DNA of 33,546 bases from an uncultured Bacteroides sp. (GCA_947074295.1 CAMTPC010000028.1:1-33546); one strand, 5' to 3'. Shown: positions 17,854 to 26,886, counted from the stretch's first letter. Notes: generated by a model from the sequence alone, not told the origin. Numbers and translations: made by a program.

Positions 17854-17858
17854 CAATA

Positions 17859-17866
17859 CAAAAGTA
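17859..17866 (-). promoter_or_regulatory. Possible internal -7 box for mreC
   Basis: The plus strand CAAAAGTA is TACTTTTG on the minus strand, an exact TAnnTTTG. A start about 7 bases on would fall at the first base of the hairpin at 17853. No convincing -33 TTG is seen, so this is tentative. Confidence 0.4.
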
Positions 17867-17886
17867 TAATGCTATTATTTATCTGT

Positions 17887-18909
17887 TTATCGCATTAGGA
17901 ATGAAAAACGATCCACATTTTTCAGAGCTACGCCCGTACCTTTAGCCACTGCGTGCAATGGATCTTCGGCAATATGGAAAGTTATATTGATTTTGTCGGT
18001 CAAACGCTTGTCCAAACCACGCAACAACGCTCCTCCACCTGCAAGATAAATGCCATTCTTCACGATATCAGCATAAAGTTCAGGAGGAGTATTTTCTAGT
18101 GCACTCAAGATAGCTGTCTCAATCTTCGAAATCGACTTATCCAAACAATGGGCTACTTCCTGATAGCAAACAGGAACCTCCATCGGAAGTGCTGTGATAC
18201 GGTTAGGACCATGTACAATATAATCTTCTGGTGCATCATCACCTAGTTCGGTCAGAGCAGCACCTACATTGATCTTGATACGTTCGGCCATACGTTCGCT
18301 GACTTTCACATTGTGTTGACGGCTCATATACTCTTGGATATCAGCAGTCAAGTCATCACCAGCAATACGGATAGAGTTGTTTGAAACGATACCACCCAAA
18401 GAAATAACTGCGATTTCAGTAGAACCACCACCTATGTCAACGATCATGTTTCCTTCGGGAGCTTCCACGTCGATGCCGATACCGATAGCCGCAGCCATAG
18501 GTTCGAAAATCAAGTAAACATCACGTCCACCTGCATGTTCTGCAGAGTCGCGCACAGCTCTTAGCTCCACCTCTGTACTACCCGATGGTACACCAATTAC
18601 CATACGCAAAGAAGGAGAGAAAAGATGATTGCGCGTATTCACTCGTTTGATTAATCCGCGCATCATTTGCTCGCAAGCATAGAAATCGGCAATTACACCG
18701 TCGCGAAGCGGACGGATAGTACGTATATTCTCATGGGTCTTTTCATACATCAGCTTAGCTTTCTCACCCACAGCAATCATTTTGTCTGTACGGCGATCAA
18801 GAGCCACTACTGATGGTTCATCGACCACAATCTTTCCGTTAGTAATGATAATGGTATTGGCAGTACCCAAGTCCATTGCAATCTCTTGCGTAAAAGAAAA
18901 TAATCCCAT
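17887..18909 (-). CDS. mreB: Actin-like rod-shape protein MreB
   Basis: Cytoplasmic, membrane-bound actin homologue that guides the elongation complex. The 340-residue length is standard. MGLFSFTQEIAMDLGTANT holds the N-terminal membrane-binding segment and the first phosphate loop. DIGGGSTEIAVI (158-169) is the second phosphate loop, and LAGGGALLRGLDKRL near the C-terminus is the adenosine region. It starts 9 bases after the purH stop, so it is almost certainly read from the purH promoter. It is followed by the structured gap before mreC. Confidence 0.98.
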   Translation of the reverse strand: MGLFSFTQEIAMDLGTANTIIITNGKIVVDEPSVVALDRRTDKMIAVGEKAKLMYEKTHENIRTIRPLRDGVIADFYACEQMMRGLIKRVNTRNHLFSPSLRMVIGVPSGSTEVELRAVRDSAEHAGGRDVYLIFEPMAAAIGIGIDVEAPEGNMIVDIGGGSTEIAVISLGGIVSNNSIRIAGDDLTADIQEYMSRQHNVKVSERMAERIKINVGAALTELGDDAPEDYIVHGPNRITALPMEVPVCYQEVAHCLDKSISKIETAILSALENTPPELYADIVKNGIYLAGGGALLRGLDKRLTDKINITFHIAEDPLHAVAKGTGVALKNVDRFSFLMR

Positions 18910-18918
18910 TCTGATTTT

Positions 18919-20442
18919 TTAATGTTTAAAGTGACGGATTCCGGTTGTTACCATGGCTATATCATGTTCATTGCAATAGTCAAAAGTAAGCTGGTCTTTC
19001 ACCGAACCGCCGGGTTGAATAACCGCTTTCACGCCTTCGTTTCCTGCTATCTCCACACAGTCGGGGAAAGGGAAGAAAGCGTCAGAAGCCATAACCGCAC
19101 CTTCTAAGCTAAACCCAAACGAGTGTGCTTTTTCTATGGCGTGTTTCAAGGCATCTACACGTGATGTTTGACCTACACCACTAGCCAGCAATTGTTTATC
19201 CTTAGCCAAAACGATAGCATTTGACTTGCTGTTTTTCACGATCTTGTTAGCAAACAACAAATCTTCTACTTCCTCTGGAGTAGGAGCTTTATCAGTAGCC
19301 ATTTTCAAGTCTGCTGTCGTCTCGATATTTAAGTCGCGATCCTGAACCAAAACACCATTGAGCAGTGAACGGAATTGTTTTTTGGGAAGTTTCACATCCT
19401 TGCGTACCAAGATGATGCGATTCTTCTTTTGTCCCAATACCTCAAGTGCCTCTACATCATAGTCAGGAGCAATGATTACTTCGAAGAATAGTTTATTGAT
19501 TTCCTCTGCAGTTTCCTTGTCGATAGCTGCATTGGTAACCAATACACCTCCGAAGGCAGAAACAGGATCACCAGCCAAAGCCACTTTCCATGCTTCGAGT
19601 ACAGATGGACGGGATGCTAAACCACAAGCATTGTTATGTTTCAAAATAGCAAATGTCACTTCATCAAACTCATCGATCAAATCTACTGCAGCATTGATAT
19701 CAAGCAGGTTGTTGTAAGAGATTTCTTTTCCATGAATTTGATCAAACATGGCTTCCAAGTCACCAAAGAACTGACCCTTTTGATGAGGGTTCTCTCCATA
19801 GCGAAGTGCTTTGGGTGCGCCTACCGCACTGCGGAATGATGTACCTTCTTCGGCATCAAAATAGTTGAAGATAGCCGAATCATAGTGAGATGACACTGCG
19901 AATGCTTCTTTGGCAAACCAACGACGTTCTTCGCGTGTAGTTGCTGCACCGTGTTCCATCAACATGTCATAAAGTGGTTTATATTGTGCTTGAGAAGCCA
20001 CAATCACTACATCATTGAAGTTTTTAGCAGCTGCACGAATCAAGGAAATACCACCTATATCAATCTTCTCGATGATAGCAGGTTCTTCGGCGCCTGAAGC
20101 TACCGTATCCTCGAAAGGATAAAGATCAACAATCACTAAGTCGATTTCTGGAATTTCATATTTAGCAATCTGCTGCATGTCTTGTTCTAGACTTCTACGA
20201 CACAAGATTCCACCAAACACTTTAGGATGAAGAGTCTTGACACGACCACCCAAGATTGAAGGATAAGAAGTCAAATCTTCTACAGCCTGACATGGGTAAC
20301 CCAATGATTCGATAAACTGACGAGTTCCACCTGTAGATAGAAACTCAACTCCCTCTGCATGAAGTTTTGTAATGATCTCATCCAAACCTTCTTTATGATA
20401 CACCGACACTAGCGCGGTTTTGATTTTTTTCAACTCAGACAT
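18919..20442 (-). CDS. purH: Bifunctional AICAR formyltransferase / IMP cyclohydrolase
   Basis: Catalyses the last two steps of de novo purine synthesis, AICAR to FAICAR to IMP. The 507 residues include the N-terminal cyclohydrolase domain (KTALVSVYHKEGL, STGGT, GGRVKTLHPKV) and the C-terminal transformylase domain with RYGENPHQ (214-221), the catalytic pair K268-H269 in KHNNACG (often KHNNPCG elsewhere), and PFPDCVEIA plus IQPGGSVKD near the end. The start ATG gives MSELKKIKTALVSVYHKEGL, the usual N-terminus. It heads the operon with mreBCD-mrdA-rodA, tying purine supply to wall elongation at the transcript level. Confidence 0.97.
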   Translation of the reverse strand: MSELKKIKTALVSVYHKEGLDEIITKLHAEGVEFLSTGGTRQFIESLGYPCQAVEDLTSYPSILGGRVKTLHPKVFGGILCRRSLEQDMQQIAKYEIPEIDLVIVDLYPFEDTVASGAEEPAIIEKIDIGGISLIRAAAKNFNDVVIVASQAQYKPLYDMLMEHGAATTREERRWFAKEAFAVSSHYDSAIFNYFDAEEGTSFRSAVGAPKALRYGENPHQKGQFFGDLEAMFDQIHGKEISYNNLLDINAAVDLIDEFDEVTFAILKHNNACGLASRPSVLEAWKVALAGDPVSAFGGVLVTNAAIDKETAEEINKLFFEVIIAPDYDVEALEVLGQKKNRIILVRKDVKLPKKQFRSLLNGVLVQDRDLNIETTADLKMATDKAPTPEEVEDLLFANKIVKNSKSNAIVLAKDKQLLASGVGQTSRVDALKHAIEKAHSFGFSLEGAVMASDAFFPFPDCVEIAGNEGVKAVIQPGGSVKDQLTFDYCNEHDIAMVTTGIRHFKH

Positions 20443-20473
20443 AAGTTTTGCAATGAATATGTTTTTAAGTGCG

Positions 20474-20481
20474 CAAAGTTA
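20474..20481 (-). promoter_or_regulatory. Probable -7 box of the purH-mre operon
   Basis: The plus strand CAAAGTTA is TAACTTTG on the minus strand, an exact TAnnTTTG, 31 bases before the purH ATG. The -33 region is not clear. This could be the main promoter of the six-gene operon. Confidence 0.5.
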
Positions 20482-20527
20482 CAAAATTAATAGCTAAGGT
20501 AATACATAATATTGCTGTGAATTAATA

Positions 20528-20567
20528 ATAAAAAAACACTGATTCATAAACTTTTGAATCAGTGTTT
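20528..20567 (-). terminator. Intrinsic terminator after the M13 peptidase gene
   Basis: AAACACTGATTCA (20534-20546) pairs perfectly with TGAATCAGTGTTT (20555-20567), with an 8-base loop. On the minus strand the stem is followed by a T-rich run (complement of 20524-20536). It separates the ABC-F/M13 unit from the purH promoter. Confidence 0.88.
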
Positions 20568-20602
20568 CTTTAATTGAGTTTAAATTCGTTATGCTTTCTT
20601 TT

Positions 20603-22639
20603 TTACCAGATAGACGCACGTTTATCTGGTGAAATATACATTGGTGCATTTTCGTCAATGCCAAACGCTTCGTACCAAGTATCGACATGGGGCAAAGCAC
20701 CGTTCACACGCCAGCGTCCTAGCGAATGCTCGTCCATTTGAGTCAGCCTCAACACTTCCTCATCACGGATATTTCCAGCCCAAAGATTCGCGTAGGCCAA
20801 ATAGAAACGTTGGTCAGGTGAAAAGCCATCGACATCACCTAGAGGATTCTTCTTCATTGCATTATGAAGAGCTTGATAAGACACGTGCAAGCCTCCTTGA
20901 TCGGCAATGTTCTCTCCTAAAGTGAAGCTACCATTGGCATATACCCCTGGTGCTACTTGGATGCTATCATAATAAGAAACGAGTACTTTCGAGCGTTCAT
21001 CAAATTTCTTCGAATCTTCTTCAGTCCACCAATCATTGAGATTGCCATCTTTGTCAAACTGGCGTCCCATATCATCAAAGCCATGTGTCATTTCGTGACC
21101 AATCACTACACCGATAGCTCCATAATTAAAGGCGTCGTCTGCATTCATATCAAAGAAAGGATACTGGAGGATACCTGCAGGGAAGCATATTTCATTTGTT
21201 GTAGGATTATAATAAGCATTGACCGTTTGAGGGTTCATGTGCCATTCGTCCTTATCCACAGGTTTACCCGCTTTGTCTATCATCTCTTGGAATTCCCATA
21301 GCGATGCACGCTCTATATTTCCCCAATAGCTGTCATCTTGAATTATCAATGTGCTATAGTCTTTCCATTTATCAGGGTATCCCACTTTGACATGGAAGGT
21401 AGCCAATTTTTCCATTGCTTTCGATTTGGTTTCATCGCTCATCCAGTCTAATGCCTGGATGCGTTCGCCCAATGCAGTTTGGAGGTTGCCAACCAACTCT
21501 ACCATACGTGTCTTAGCAGCAGGTGGGAAATATTCTTCTACATACATTTGTCCTACCGCTTCGCCCAGCGCACCATCCACTGAAGACACAGCCCTCTTCC
21601 AGCGTGGTTGAAGCTCCTGCTTGCCTGATAAAGTCTTGCCGTAGAAATCGAAATTCTGATTTACAAAGTCATCACTCAAATAAGCTGCCGCTTCGTTGAT
21701 CACATTCCATTGCAAATAAGCTTTTTGATCTTCGAGCGGTGCAGTTGCGATAATATTAGCAACCTCTTGCATCTGTGCCGGTTGCCCCACACTGATTTCT
21801 TTAAGATCATTCAGACCTATCTCCGTGAAATATGGAGTCCACTGGAAGGTTGGATATTCAGTTGCCAACTCTTCTGCAGAGCGACGATTGAAGTTGGCAC
21901 GTGGATCACGAAGTTCTGTGTTAGAGCGAGAAGCCTCGGCTATACGAGTTTCGATGCGCATCACGGCCTCCATGCCCTGACGGGCTTGGGTCTCGTCATA
22001 GCCAGCCAGCACAAACATCTTTTCGACATGCGCCTTATATGCCTCTCTTATTTTCTTCATCGCCTCATCATCTTTCAGATAATAGTCGCGCTCGCCTAGC
22101 CCTAATCCGGCTTGGTAGGTATGCACCATATTCATGTCACTATTCATATTATCAGCACTTACATAAAGCACGAAGTATGGATTAATTCCTCTACGTTGCA
22201 AATGCGCCAACAAGCGATAGATTTCGTCATTACTCTTTAACTGCGCGATAGCGTCCAACTCATTTTGGATAGGAGCTACTCCCTGATTGTTGAGTTTTTC
22301 TTCATTCATGGCGATGTTATATAGATCGCCAATTTTCTGCGGAACGCTACCAGAAGCATGAATACCTGCAGCAATTTGCTCAATCATTTGCCGCAACTGT
22401 TCACGGTTATTCTCACGCAACAAATCGAATGACCCGAAACGCGAATACTCGTCGGTGAGGGGATGAAGTTGCATCCACCCTCCACAGGCATAATCATAAA
22501 AGTTTTCACCAGCCACGACTGTTGTGTCAAGGTTGGCCAGGTCGATACCCGATGTAAGTACGGCCTGTTGTCTGCTACTGTTACATGCTGTTGTCATTGT
22601 ACAAATGGCAAGAATAGATAAATACTTAGTTAGTTTCAT
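20603..22639 (-). CDS. M13 family zinc metallopeptidase lipoprotein (neprilysin/PepO-like)
   Basis: Zinc endopeptidase of the neprilysin group. The signal MKLTKYLSILAICTMTTAC has a lipobox with Cys19, so it is membrane-anchored and faces the periplasm or the surface. HEMTH at 515-519 gives the two zinc His and the catalytic Glu516; ENIAD at 576-580 gives the third zinc ligand Glu576; NAYY at 474-477 is the substrate-binding motif (NAFY or NAYY in the family). The C-terminal Trp, as in neprilysin-like enzymes, is present (KRASIW). The 678 residues are full length. It starts 23 bases after the ABC-F stop and is probably co-transcribed with it. The natural substrate is unknown; peptide trimming is inferred. 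Confidence 0.93.
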   Translation of the reverse strand: MKLTKYLSILAICTMTTACNSSRQQAVLTSGIDLANLDTTVVAGENFYDYACGGWMQLHPLTDEYSRFGSFDLLRENNREQLRQMIEQIAAGIHASGSVPQKIGDLYNIAMNEEKLNNQGVAPIQNELDAIAQLKSNDEIYRLLAHLQRRGINPYFVLYVSADNMNSDMNMVHTYQAGLGLGERDYYLKDDEAMKKIREAYKAHVEKMFVLAGYDETQARQGMEAVMRIETRIAEASRSNTELRDPRANFNRRSAEELATEYPTFQWTPYFTEIGLNDLKEISVGQPAQMQEVANIIATAPLEDQKAYLQWNVINEAAAYLSDDFVNQNFDFYGKTLSGKQELQPRWKRAVSSVDGALGEAVGQMYVEEYFPPAAKTRMVELVGNLQTALGERIQALDWMSDETKSKAMEKLATFHVKVGYPDKWKDYSTLIIQDDSYWGNIERASLWEFQEMIDKAGKPVDKDEWHMNPQTVNAYYNPTTNEICFPAGILQYPFFDMNADDAFNYGAIGVVIGHEMTHGFDDMGRQFDKDGNLNDWWTEEDSKKFDERSKVLVSYYDSIQVAPGVYANGSFTLGENIADQGGLHVSYQALHNAMKKNPLGDVDGFSPDQRFYLAYANLWAGNIRDEEVLRLTQMDEHSLGRWRVNGALPHVDTWYEAFGIDENAPMYISPDKRASIW

Positions 22640-22662
22640 ATTTTGTATGTTTACTGAGACCC

Positions 22663-24618
22663 TCAGCCTTTAGCCTCTTCCAGTTCCATCGAGCACTCTT
22701 CCCAGTGTTCTACTGTTTCATCCAGCTTTTTTTTCAATTGTTGGTGTTGTTCGTAGAGTGACATATCTGCCGCACCTTCAGGAGTAGTCATTTTTTCTTC
22801 TAAAACAGCAATTTCTCCTTCAATCTTTTCGATAGCCAGCTCACACTCTCCCACTTGCTTTTCCAGGCGTTTTATACGTTTATTCAGCTCCTTCTGGGCT
22901 TCATACGAAAGTTTGCCTTCGGATTGAACCTTATCGTTGGAATCATCTTTTTTAGAGGCAGTTGGCGACGTGGACAGTTGATCAGGCTTTTGCAACTGGT
23001 TCAGAGAGTCTATCTGTTTCTTTTGTAAGAACTCGTAAACTCCGCAAAGATGTTCTTTCACCTCTCCACCACCAAACTCGTATACTTTAGTCGCTAACCC
23101 ATCCAAAAAGTCACGGTCATGGCTAACAATTATCACCGTTCCATCAAATTCCCTGATTGCCTCTTTCAAAATATCCTTAGAACGCATGTCAAGATGATTG
23201 GTTGGCTCATCCAGAATCAAGAAGTTCACTGGTTCTAATAATAGTTTGATCATTGCCAATCGTGTTCGCTCGCCTCCCGAAAGCACTTTCACTTTTTTAT
23301 CCGATGCTTCGCCTCCAAACATAAATGCGCCTAGAATATCACGAATCTTCAAACGGATATCTCCAGTAGCCACACGATCAATCGTATCAAATACCGTTAG
23401 TTCACCATTAAGCATCTGTGCTTGATTTTGGGCAAAATAACCGATCTGTACATTGTGACCCAATGTCATTTTCCCCGAGAAGTCAGTTATCTGATCCATG
23501 ATGCATTTCACCAAAGTCGATTTTCCTTCTCCGTTCTTTCCTACAAAAGCCACTTTCTCACCACGGTTAATGGTGAGATTAACATGATCGAATACAGTAT
23601 GCGTACCATATGCCTTTCTCACATCATCACAGATCACAGGATAGCTACCACTTCGACTTGAACAAACAAACTTGAGGCGCAAAGCCGAATTATCCTCTTC
23701 ATCCACTTCGATACGATTAATCTTTTCCAATTGTTTGATGCGGCTTTGTACCTGTATAGCCTTGGTTGCCTGATAGCGGAAACGCTCTATAAAAGCCTCT
23801 GTTTCTTCTATTTGCTTTTGCTGATTCTCATATGCACGTTGCTGTTGCTCCCGTCTTTCCTTACGCAATCGAACAAAATCATCATATTTCACTCGATAAT
23901 CATAAATCTGCCCACAGGTGATTTCGATAGTACGTGTGGTGACATTATTCAGGAAAGCGCGGTCATGGCTCACCAGTACCACCGCATTAGCTCTTGTTGC
24001 CAAAAAATTTTCCAACCACTGAATACTCTCAATATCCAAATGGTTAGTGGGTTCATCTAGCAGTAGCACATCAGGTCTTCTTAATAGGAGCTTGGCCAAC
24101 TCAATGCGCATACGCCATCCGCCAGAAAATTCAGAGGTAGGACGGTCAAAATCGACCCGACTGAAACCTAGACCCATCAGCGTACGTTCTATCTCGGCCT
24201 GAAAATTAGTACCCCCCATCATCAGAAAGCGATCATTCTCGTGAGTAAAGCGGTCTATTAATTTGTGATAGTCGTCCGATTCGTAATCGGTACGTTCAGC
24301 CAACTCTTTATTCATCCTTTCCAGATTGGCTTGCAATTCGAATATGTGTTCGAAAGCCAATTCTGCCTCTTGCATCACTGTGCGATTATCAGCCAATTTC
24401 ATCACCTGCGGCAAGTAGCCTATCGTGACATCACGTGGCATTGAAACCGAACCTTCAGTGGGCCCTTGCTCGCCTGCGAGAATTTTGAGCATGGTCGATT
24501 TTCCTGCTCCATTTTTTCCGACAAGGGCTATTCGGTCTTTCTTATTTATTACATACGAAACATCTTCAAACAATGGAGTGGCATTGAACTCCACTTTTAG
24601 ATTTTCTACTGATATCAT
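22663..24618 (-). CDS. ABC-F family ATPase (ribosome-associated type)
   Basis: Cytoplasmic protein of 651 residues with two ABC domains and no membrane domain. The first Walker A is GKNGAGKS (34-41), the second is GKNGEGKS; signatures are FSGGWRMRIELAKLLL and LSGGERTRLAMIKLLL; Walker B is LLLDEPTNHLD in the first domain and LILDEPTNHLD in the second. A charged linker of the ABC-F type joins the two domains, and the C-terminus (about 575-651) is a coiled coil. This is a housekeeping translation-factor layout (Uup/YheS/EttA relatives) rather than a clear antibiotic-resistance protein, but subgroup assignment needs a tree. It is upstream of the M13 peptidase in a two-gene unit. Confidence 0.92.
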   Translation of the reverse strand: MISVENLKVEFNATPLFEDVSYVINKKDRIALVGKNGAGKSTMLKILAGEQGPTEGSVSMPRDVTIGYLPQVMKLADNRTVMQEAELAFEHIFELQANLERMNKELAERTDYESDDYHKLIDRFTHENDRFLMMGGTNFQAEIERTLMGLGFSRVDFDRPTSEFSGGWRMRIELAKLLLRRPDVLLLDEPTNHLDIESIQWLENFLATRANAVVLVSHDRAFLNNVTTRTIEITCGQIYDYRVKYDDFVRLRKERREQQQRAYENQQKQIEETEAFIERFRYQATKAIQVQSRIKQLEKINRIEVDEEDNSALRLKFVCSSRSGSYPVICDDVRKAYGTHTVFDHVNLTINRGEKVAFVGKNGEGKSTLVKCIMDQITDFSGKMTLGHNVQIGYFAQNQAQMLNGELTVFDTIDRVATGDIRLKIRDILGAFMFGGEASDKKVKVLSGGERTRLAMIKLLLEPVNFLILDEPTNHLDMRSKDILKEAIREFDGTVIIVSHDRDFLDGLATKVYEFGGGEVKEHLCGVYEFLQKKQIDSLNQLQKPDQLSTSPTASKKDDSNDKVQSEGKLSYEAQKELNKRIKRLEKQVGECELAIEKIEGEIAVLEEKMTTPEGAADMSLYEQHQQLKKKLDETVEHWEECSMELEEAKG

Positions 24619-24656
24619 ATTGAATTATAAATTCTTATTTTATTGTTATGGGGATA

Positions 24657-24664
24657 CAAAGATA
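24657..24664 (-). promoter_or_regulatory. Probable -7 box of the ABC-F gene
   Basis: The plus strand CAAAGATA is TATCTTTG on the minus strand, an exact TAnnTTTG, 38 bases before the ABC-F ATG. A CAA at 24681-24683 is closer than usual for a -33 element. Confidence 0.45.
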
Positions 24665-24768
24665 CTGATTAACTAAGAAACAACTCTTTCTCTACAACAG
24701 TTATTATCAGCATTTCATCTAAATTGTTTTGCCATTATTCGCCTATTCTCGTTTTTTACTGTCGATAA

Positions 24769-24800
24769 TTTGTAATCTATTTGATAGAATCGTACTTTTG
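24769..24800 (+). promoter_or_regulatory. Promoter of the sensor kinase gene
   Basis: TTTG at 24769-24772 and TACTTTTG at 24793-24800, 20 bases apart, are a very good match to the Bacteroides promoter. The ATG at 24834 lies 33 bases downstream. Confidence 0.68.
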
Positions 24801-24833
24801 CATGCATCACATTTGTAATACTCCTTGTCATCC

Positions 24834-26804
24834 ATGGAAACAAAACACAAGACCCTATCTCTCTATATATATATCATTTTCTACTGTTCTTTCATTTCAT
24901 TTAGTCAGAAAACAAATGCCCTCCCTGCCAGCAATACCGATATACTGATTATTGCGTCCTACAATTCCGATACAAAATACAATTATGAAAACATAAGAGA
25001 TTTTACTCGGTATTACAATGAGTTGGGTGGAGATTATAATATAGCAGTCGAAAACATGAATGAGTTTCAGTTGAGAGATCCTGAGAAATGGACTCATACT
25101 GTGGAAGAGCTAGTCAGTAAGCATACGAACACCAAGCTATTAGTATTGCTAGGAGGCGAAGCTTGGAATGGTTATTTAAACACCACTAATTCTGCTATCA
25201 AACAAATTCCCGCTATTTGTGCCACTGCAGCCCGTTATGGATTCACCGGACCACAAGAAGGGGAAGATCTGATGACCTATACACCACAGTCTTTCGATTT
25301 TTTTGAGGTGATGAAAGGCACTAATGTAAAAGCTTGTTTCTCGTATGATTATGACATTAAAGGCAACATTGAATTGGCTCAATATTTTTTCCCAAATCTC
25401 AAACACATTGCTTTTTTGTCAGATAATACCTACAGTGGCATCACACAGCAAGCCCAGTTGCGCGAATGCATGAAACAGTTTCCTGATTTGGGTGCAACAT
25501 ATATAGACGGTAGGCATCTCACGCTCGATGGTGCAATAGAAGCCGTCGACAACCTTCCACAAGATTGCGCGCTGTTATTGGGAATATGGCGCATCGACTC
25601 ACAAAATATGTATTTTGTAGACAACGCATCCTATGCTTTCAAAAACGCCAACCCTTCCCTTCCGGTATTTAGCATCACCTCCACAGCTTTGGGATATTGG
25701 GCCATCGGTGGTTTGACTCCCTATTATGACAACATATCGAAGGATATAGCCGAGAAAGCTTATCAGATATTACATACCGATGAAGCAATAGATCAAGAAT
25801 TATGTAGTTTATCATTCATCTATAAATTTGATCATAAAAAGTTGAAGGAGTTAGGTCTGATGGATAAGAAACTACCCGAAGGCTCCATCATCATCAATAG
25901 AAAAGCATCTTTCTGGGAGGTATATAGAAAACAATTGGAAATCATCATTTTCGTAATCTGCATGTTGGCCATTGCTCTTGCCGTATCCTTATTTTTCTTT
26001 TTCAAAACTCGCGCGCTGAAAAATAATCTACAGTCCTTTGCCACACAGCTGCAGAAGGATAAAATCATACTAAAAGAGTCCGAACAACAGCTGCGCATAG
26101 CCAAGGAAAATGCTGAGAAAGCGAATCTGTTGAAAAGTAAGTTTGTATCGAATATCAGCCACGAAGTTCGTACACCGCTCAATGCCATCGTTGGTTTTTC
26201 CAGTCTTCTTGTCAGCGAGATCGATGCTACTGAAGAACAAAGAGAATATGGGCAGATCATACAAAGTAACTCGGATCTTTTGCTGCAACTCATTAATGAT
26301 GTTCTCGACCTTTCCAGACTCGAATCAGATAAACTTCAATTCTCGTATGAATCTTGCGATATCGTTTCCTTCTGTAATAATATCATTTCACTGACCAATC
26401 TCCAGAAATCACATGACGTGCATCTTTCACTATCGTGCACATACGACCACTTTCTACTCTATACCGATCCCCTGAAACTGCAACAGGTCATTACCAACCT
26501 CTTGAACAATGCCCTGAAGTTCACACCAGCTGGCGGCAACATCATCTTATCATTTAAGAAAAACGTGAAGAAAGATCAACTTATATTTTCCGTTACAGAT
26601 ACTGGTGTAGGTATCCCATACGATAAACAGAAACAGGTATTTGAACGCTTTGAGAAGTTAAACGAATTTGTACAAGGTACTGGTTTGGGATTACCAATAT
26701 GTAAACAGATAGTCGAGCAAATAGGAGGTGATATCTGGGTAGATGCTGAATATAAAGAAGGGGCGCGATTTATATTCTCGCACCCCATAAATTCCGGGAA
26801 TTAA
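24834..26804 (+). CDS. Orphan sensor histidine kinase with a periplasmic ABC substrate-binding-like sensor
   Basis: Membrane sensor kinase of 656 residues. The ATG at 24834 was chosen over an upstream TTG. A signal or first membrane segment (about 9-24) precedes a periplasmic domain (about 30-365) with the look of an ABC sugar/peptide-binding protein of the PF04392 kind: DILIIASYNS at its first strand, LLVLLGGEAWNG, KHIAFLSDNTYSG, and PVFSITSTALGYWAIGG. A membrane helix (about 369-390) leads to a coiled coil and the H-box SNISHEVRTPLNAIVGFSSL with phosphorylated His443, then the N-box (LLNNALKF), DTGVGIP and GTGLGLPICKQI. No receiver domain is fused and no response regulator lies beside it, so the partner is elsewhere. 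The ligand is unknown. Confidence 0.88.
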   Translation: METKHKTLSLYIYIIFYCSFISFSQKTNALPASNTDILIIASYNSDTKYNYENIRDFTRYYNELGGDYNIAVENMNEFQLRDPEKWTHTVEELVSKHTNTKLLVLLGGEAWNGYLNTTNSAIKQIPAICATAARYGFTGPQEGEDLMTYTPQSFDFFEVMKGTNVKACFSYDYDIKGNIELAQYFFPNLKHIAFLSDNTYSGITQQAQLRECMKQFPDLGATYIDGRHLTLDGAIEAVDNLPQDCALLLGIWRIDSQNMYFVDNASYAFKNANPSLPVFSITSTALGYWAIGGLTPYYDNISKDIAEKAYQILHTDEAIDQELCSLSFIYKFDHKKLKELGLMDKKLPEGSIIINRKASFWEVYRKQLEIIIFVICMLAIALAVSLFFFFKTRALKNNLQSFATQLQKDKIILKESEQQLRIAKENAEKANLLKSKFVSNISHEVRTPLNAIVGFSSLLVSEIDATEEQREYGQIIQSNSDLLLQLINDVLDLSRLESDKLQFSYESCDIVSFCNNIISLTNLQKSHDVHLSLSCTYDHFLLYTDPLKLQQVITNLLNNALKFTPAGGNIILSFKKNVKKDQLIFSVTDTGVGIPYDKQKQVFERFEKLNEFVQGTGLGLPICKQIVEQIGGDIWVDAEYKEGARFIFSHPINSGN

Positions 26805-26820
26805 CTATAGCTGTATGTCC

Positions 26821-26886
26821 TAGTGCATAGGACTGTGCACTGTAGTGCATAAGGCTGTGTACTGCAGTGCATAGGGCTGTGCACTA
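26821..26886. repeat. Three tandem 22-bp palindromic repeats
   Basis: Units at 26821-26842, 26843-26864 and 26865-26886 differ at only a few bases. Each has AGTGCA, an 8-base loop like TAGGGCTG, then TGCACT. In the second unit the right arm is TGTACT, which keeps the stem through a G-U pair. The junction between units is itself a palindrome (TGCACT, two bases, AGTGCA), so alternative folds are possible. The 16 bases before the array (26805-26820) look like a decayed copy. It fills the gap between two converging genes and may stop transcription from both sides, or be a REP-like element. Confidence 0.85.

Noticed and set aside
26821..26886. CRISPR array
   Set aside because: The units are directly adjacent, with no spacers between them, and no cas genes are in view.
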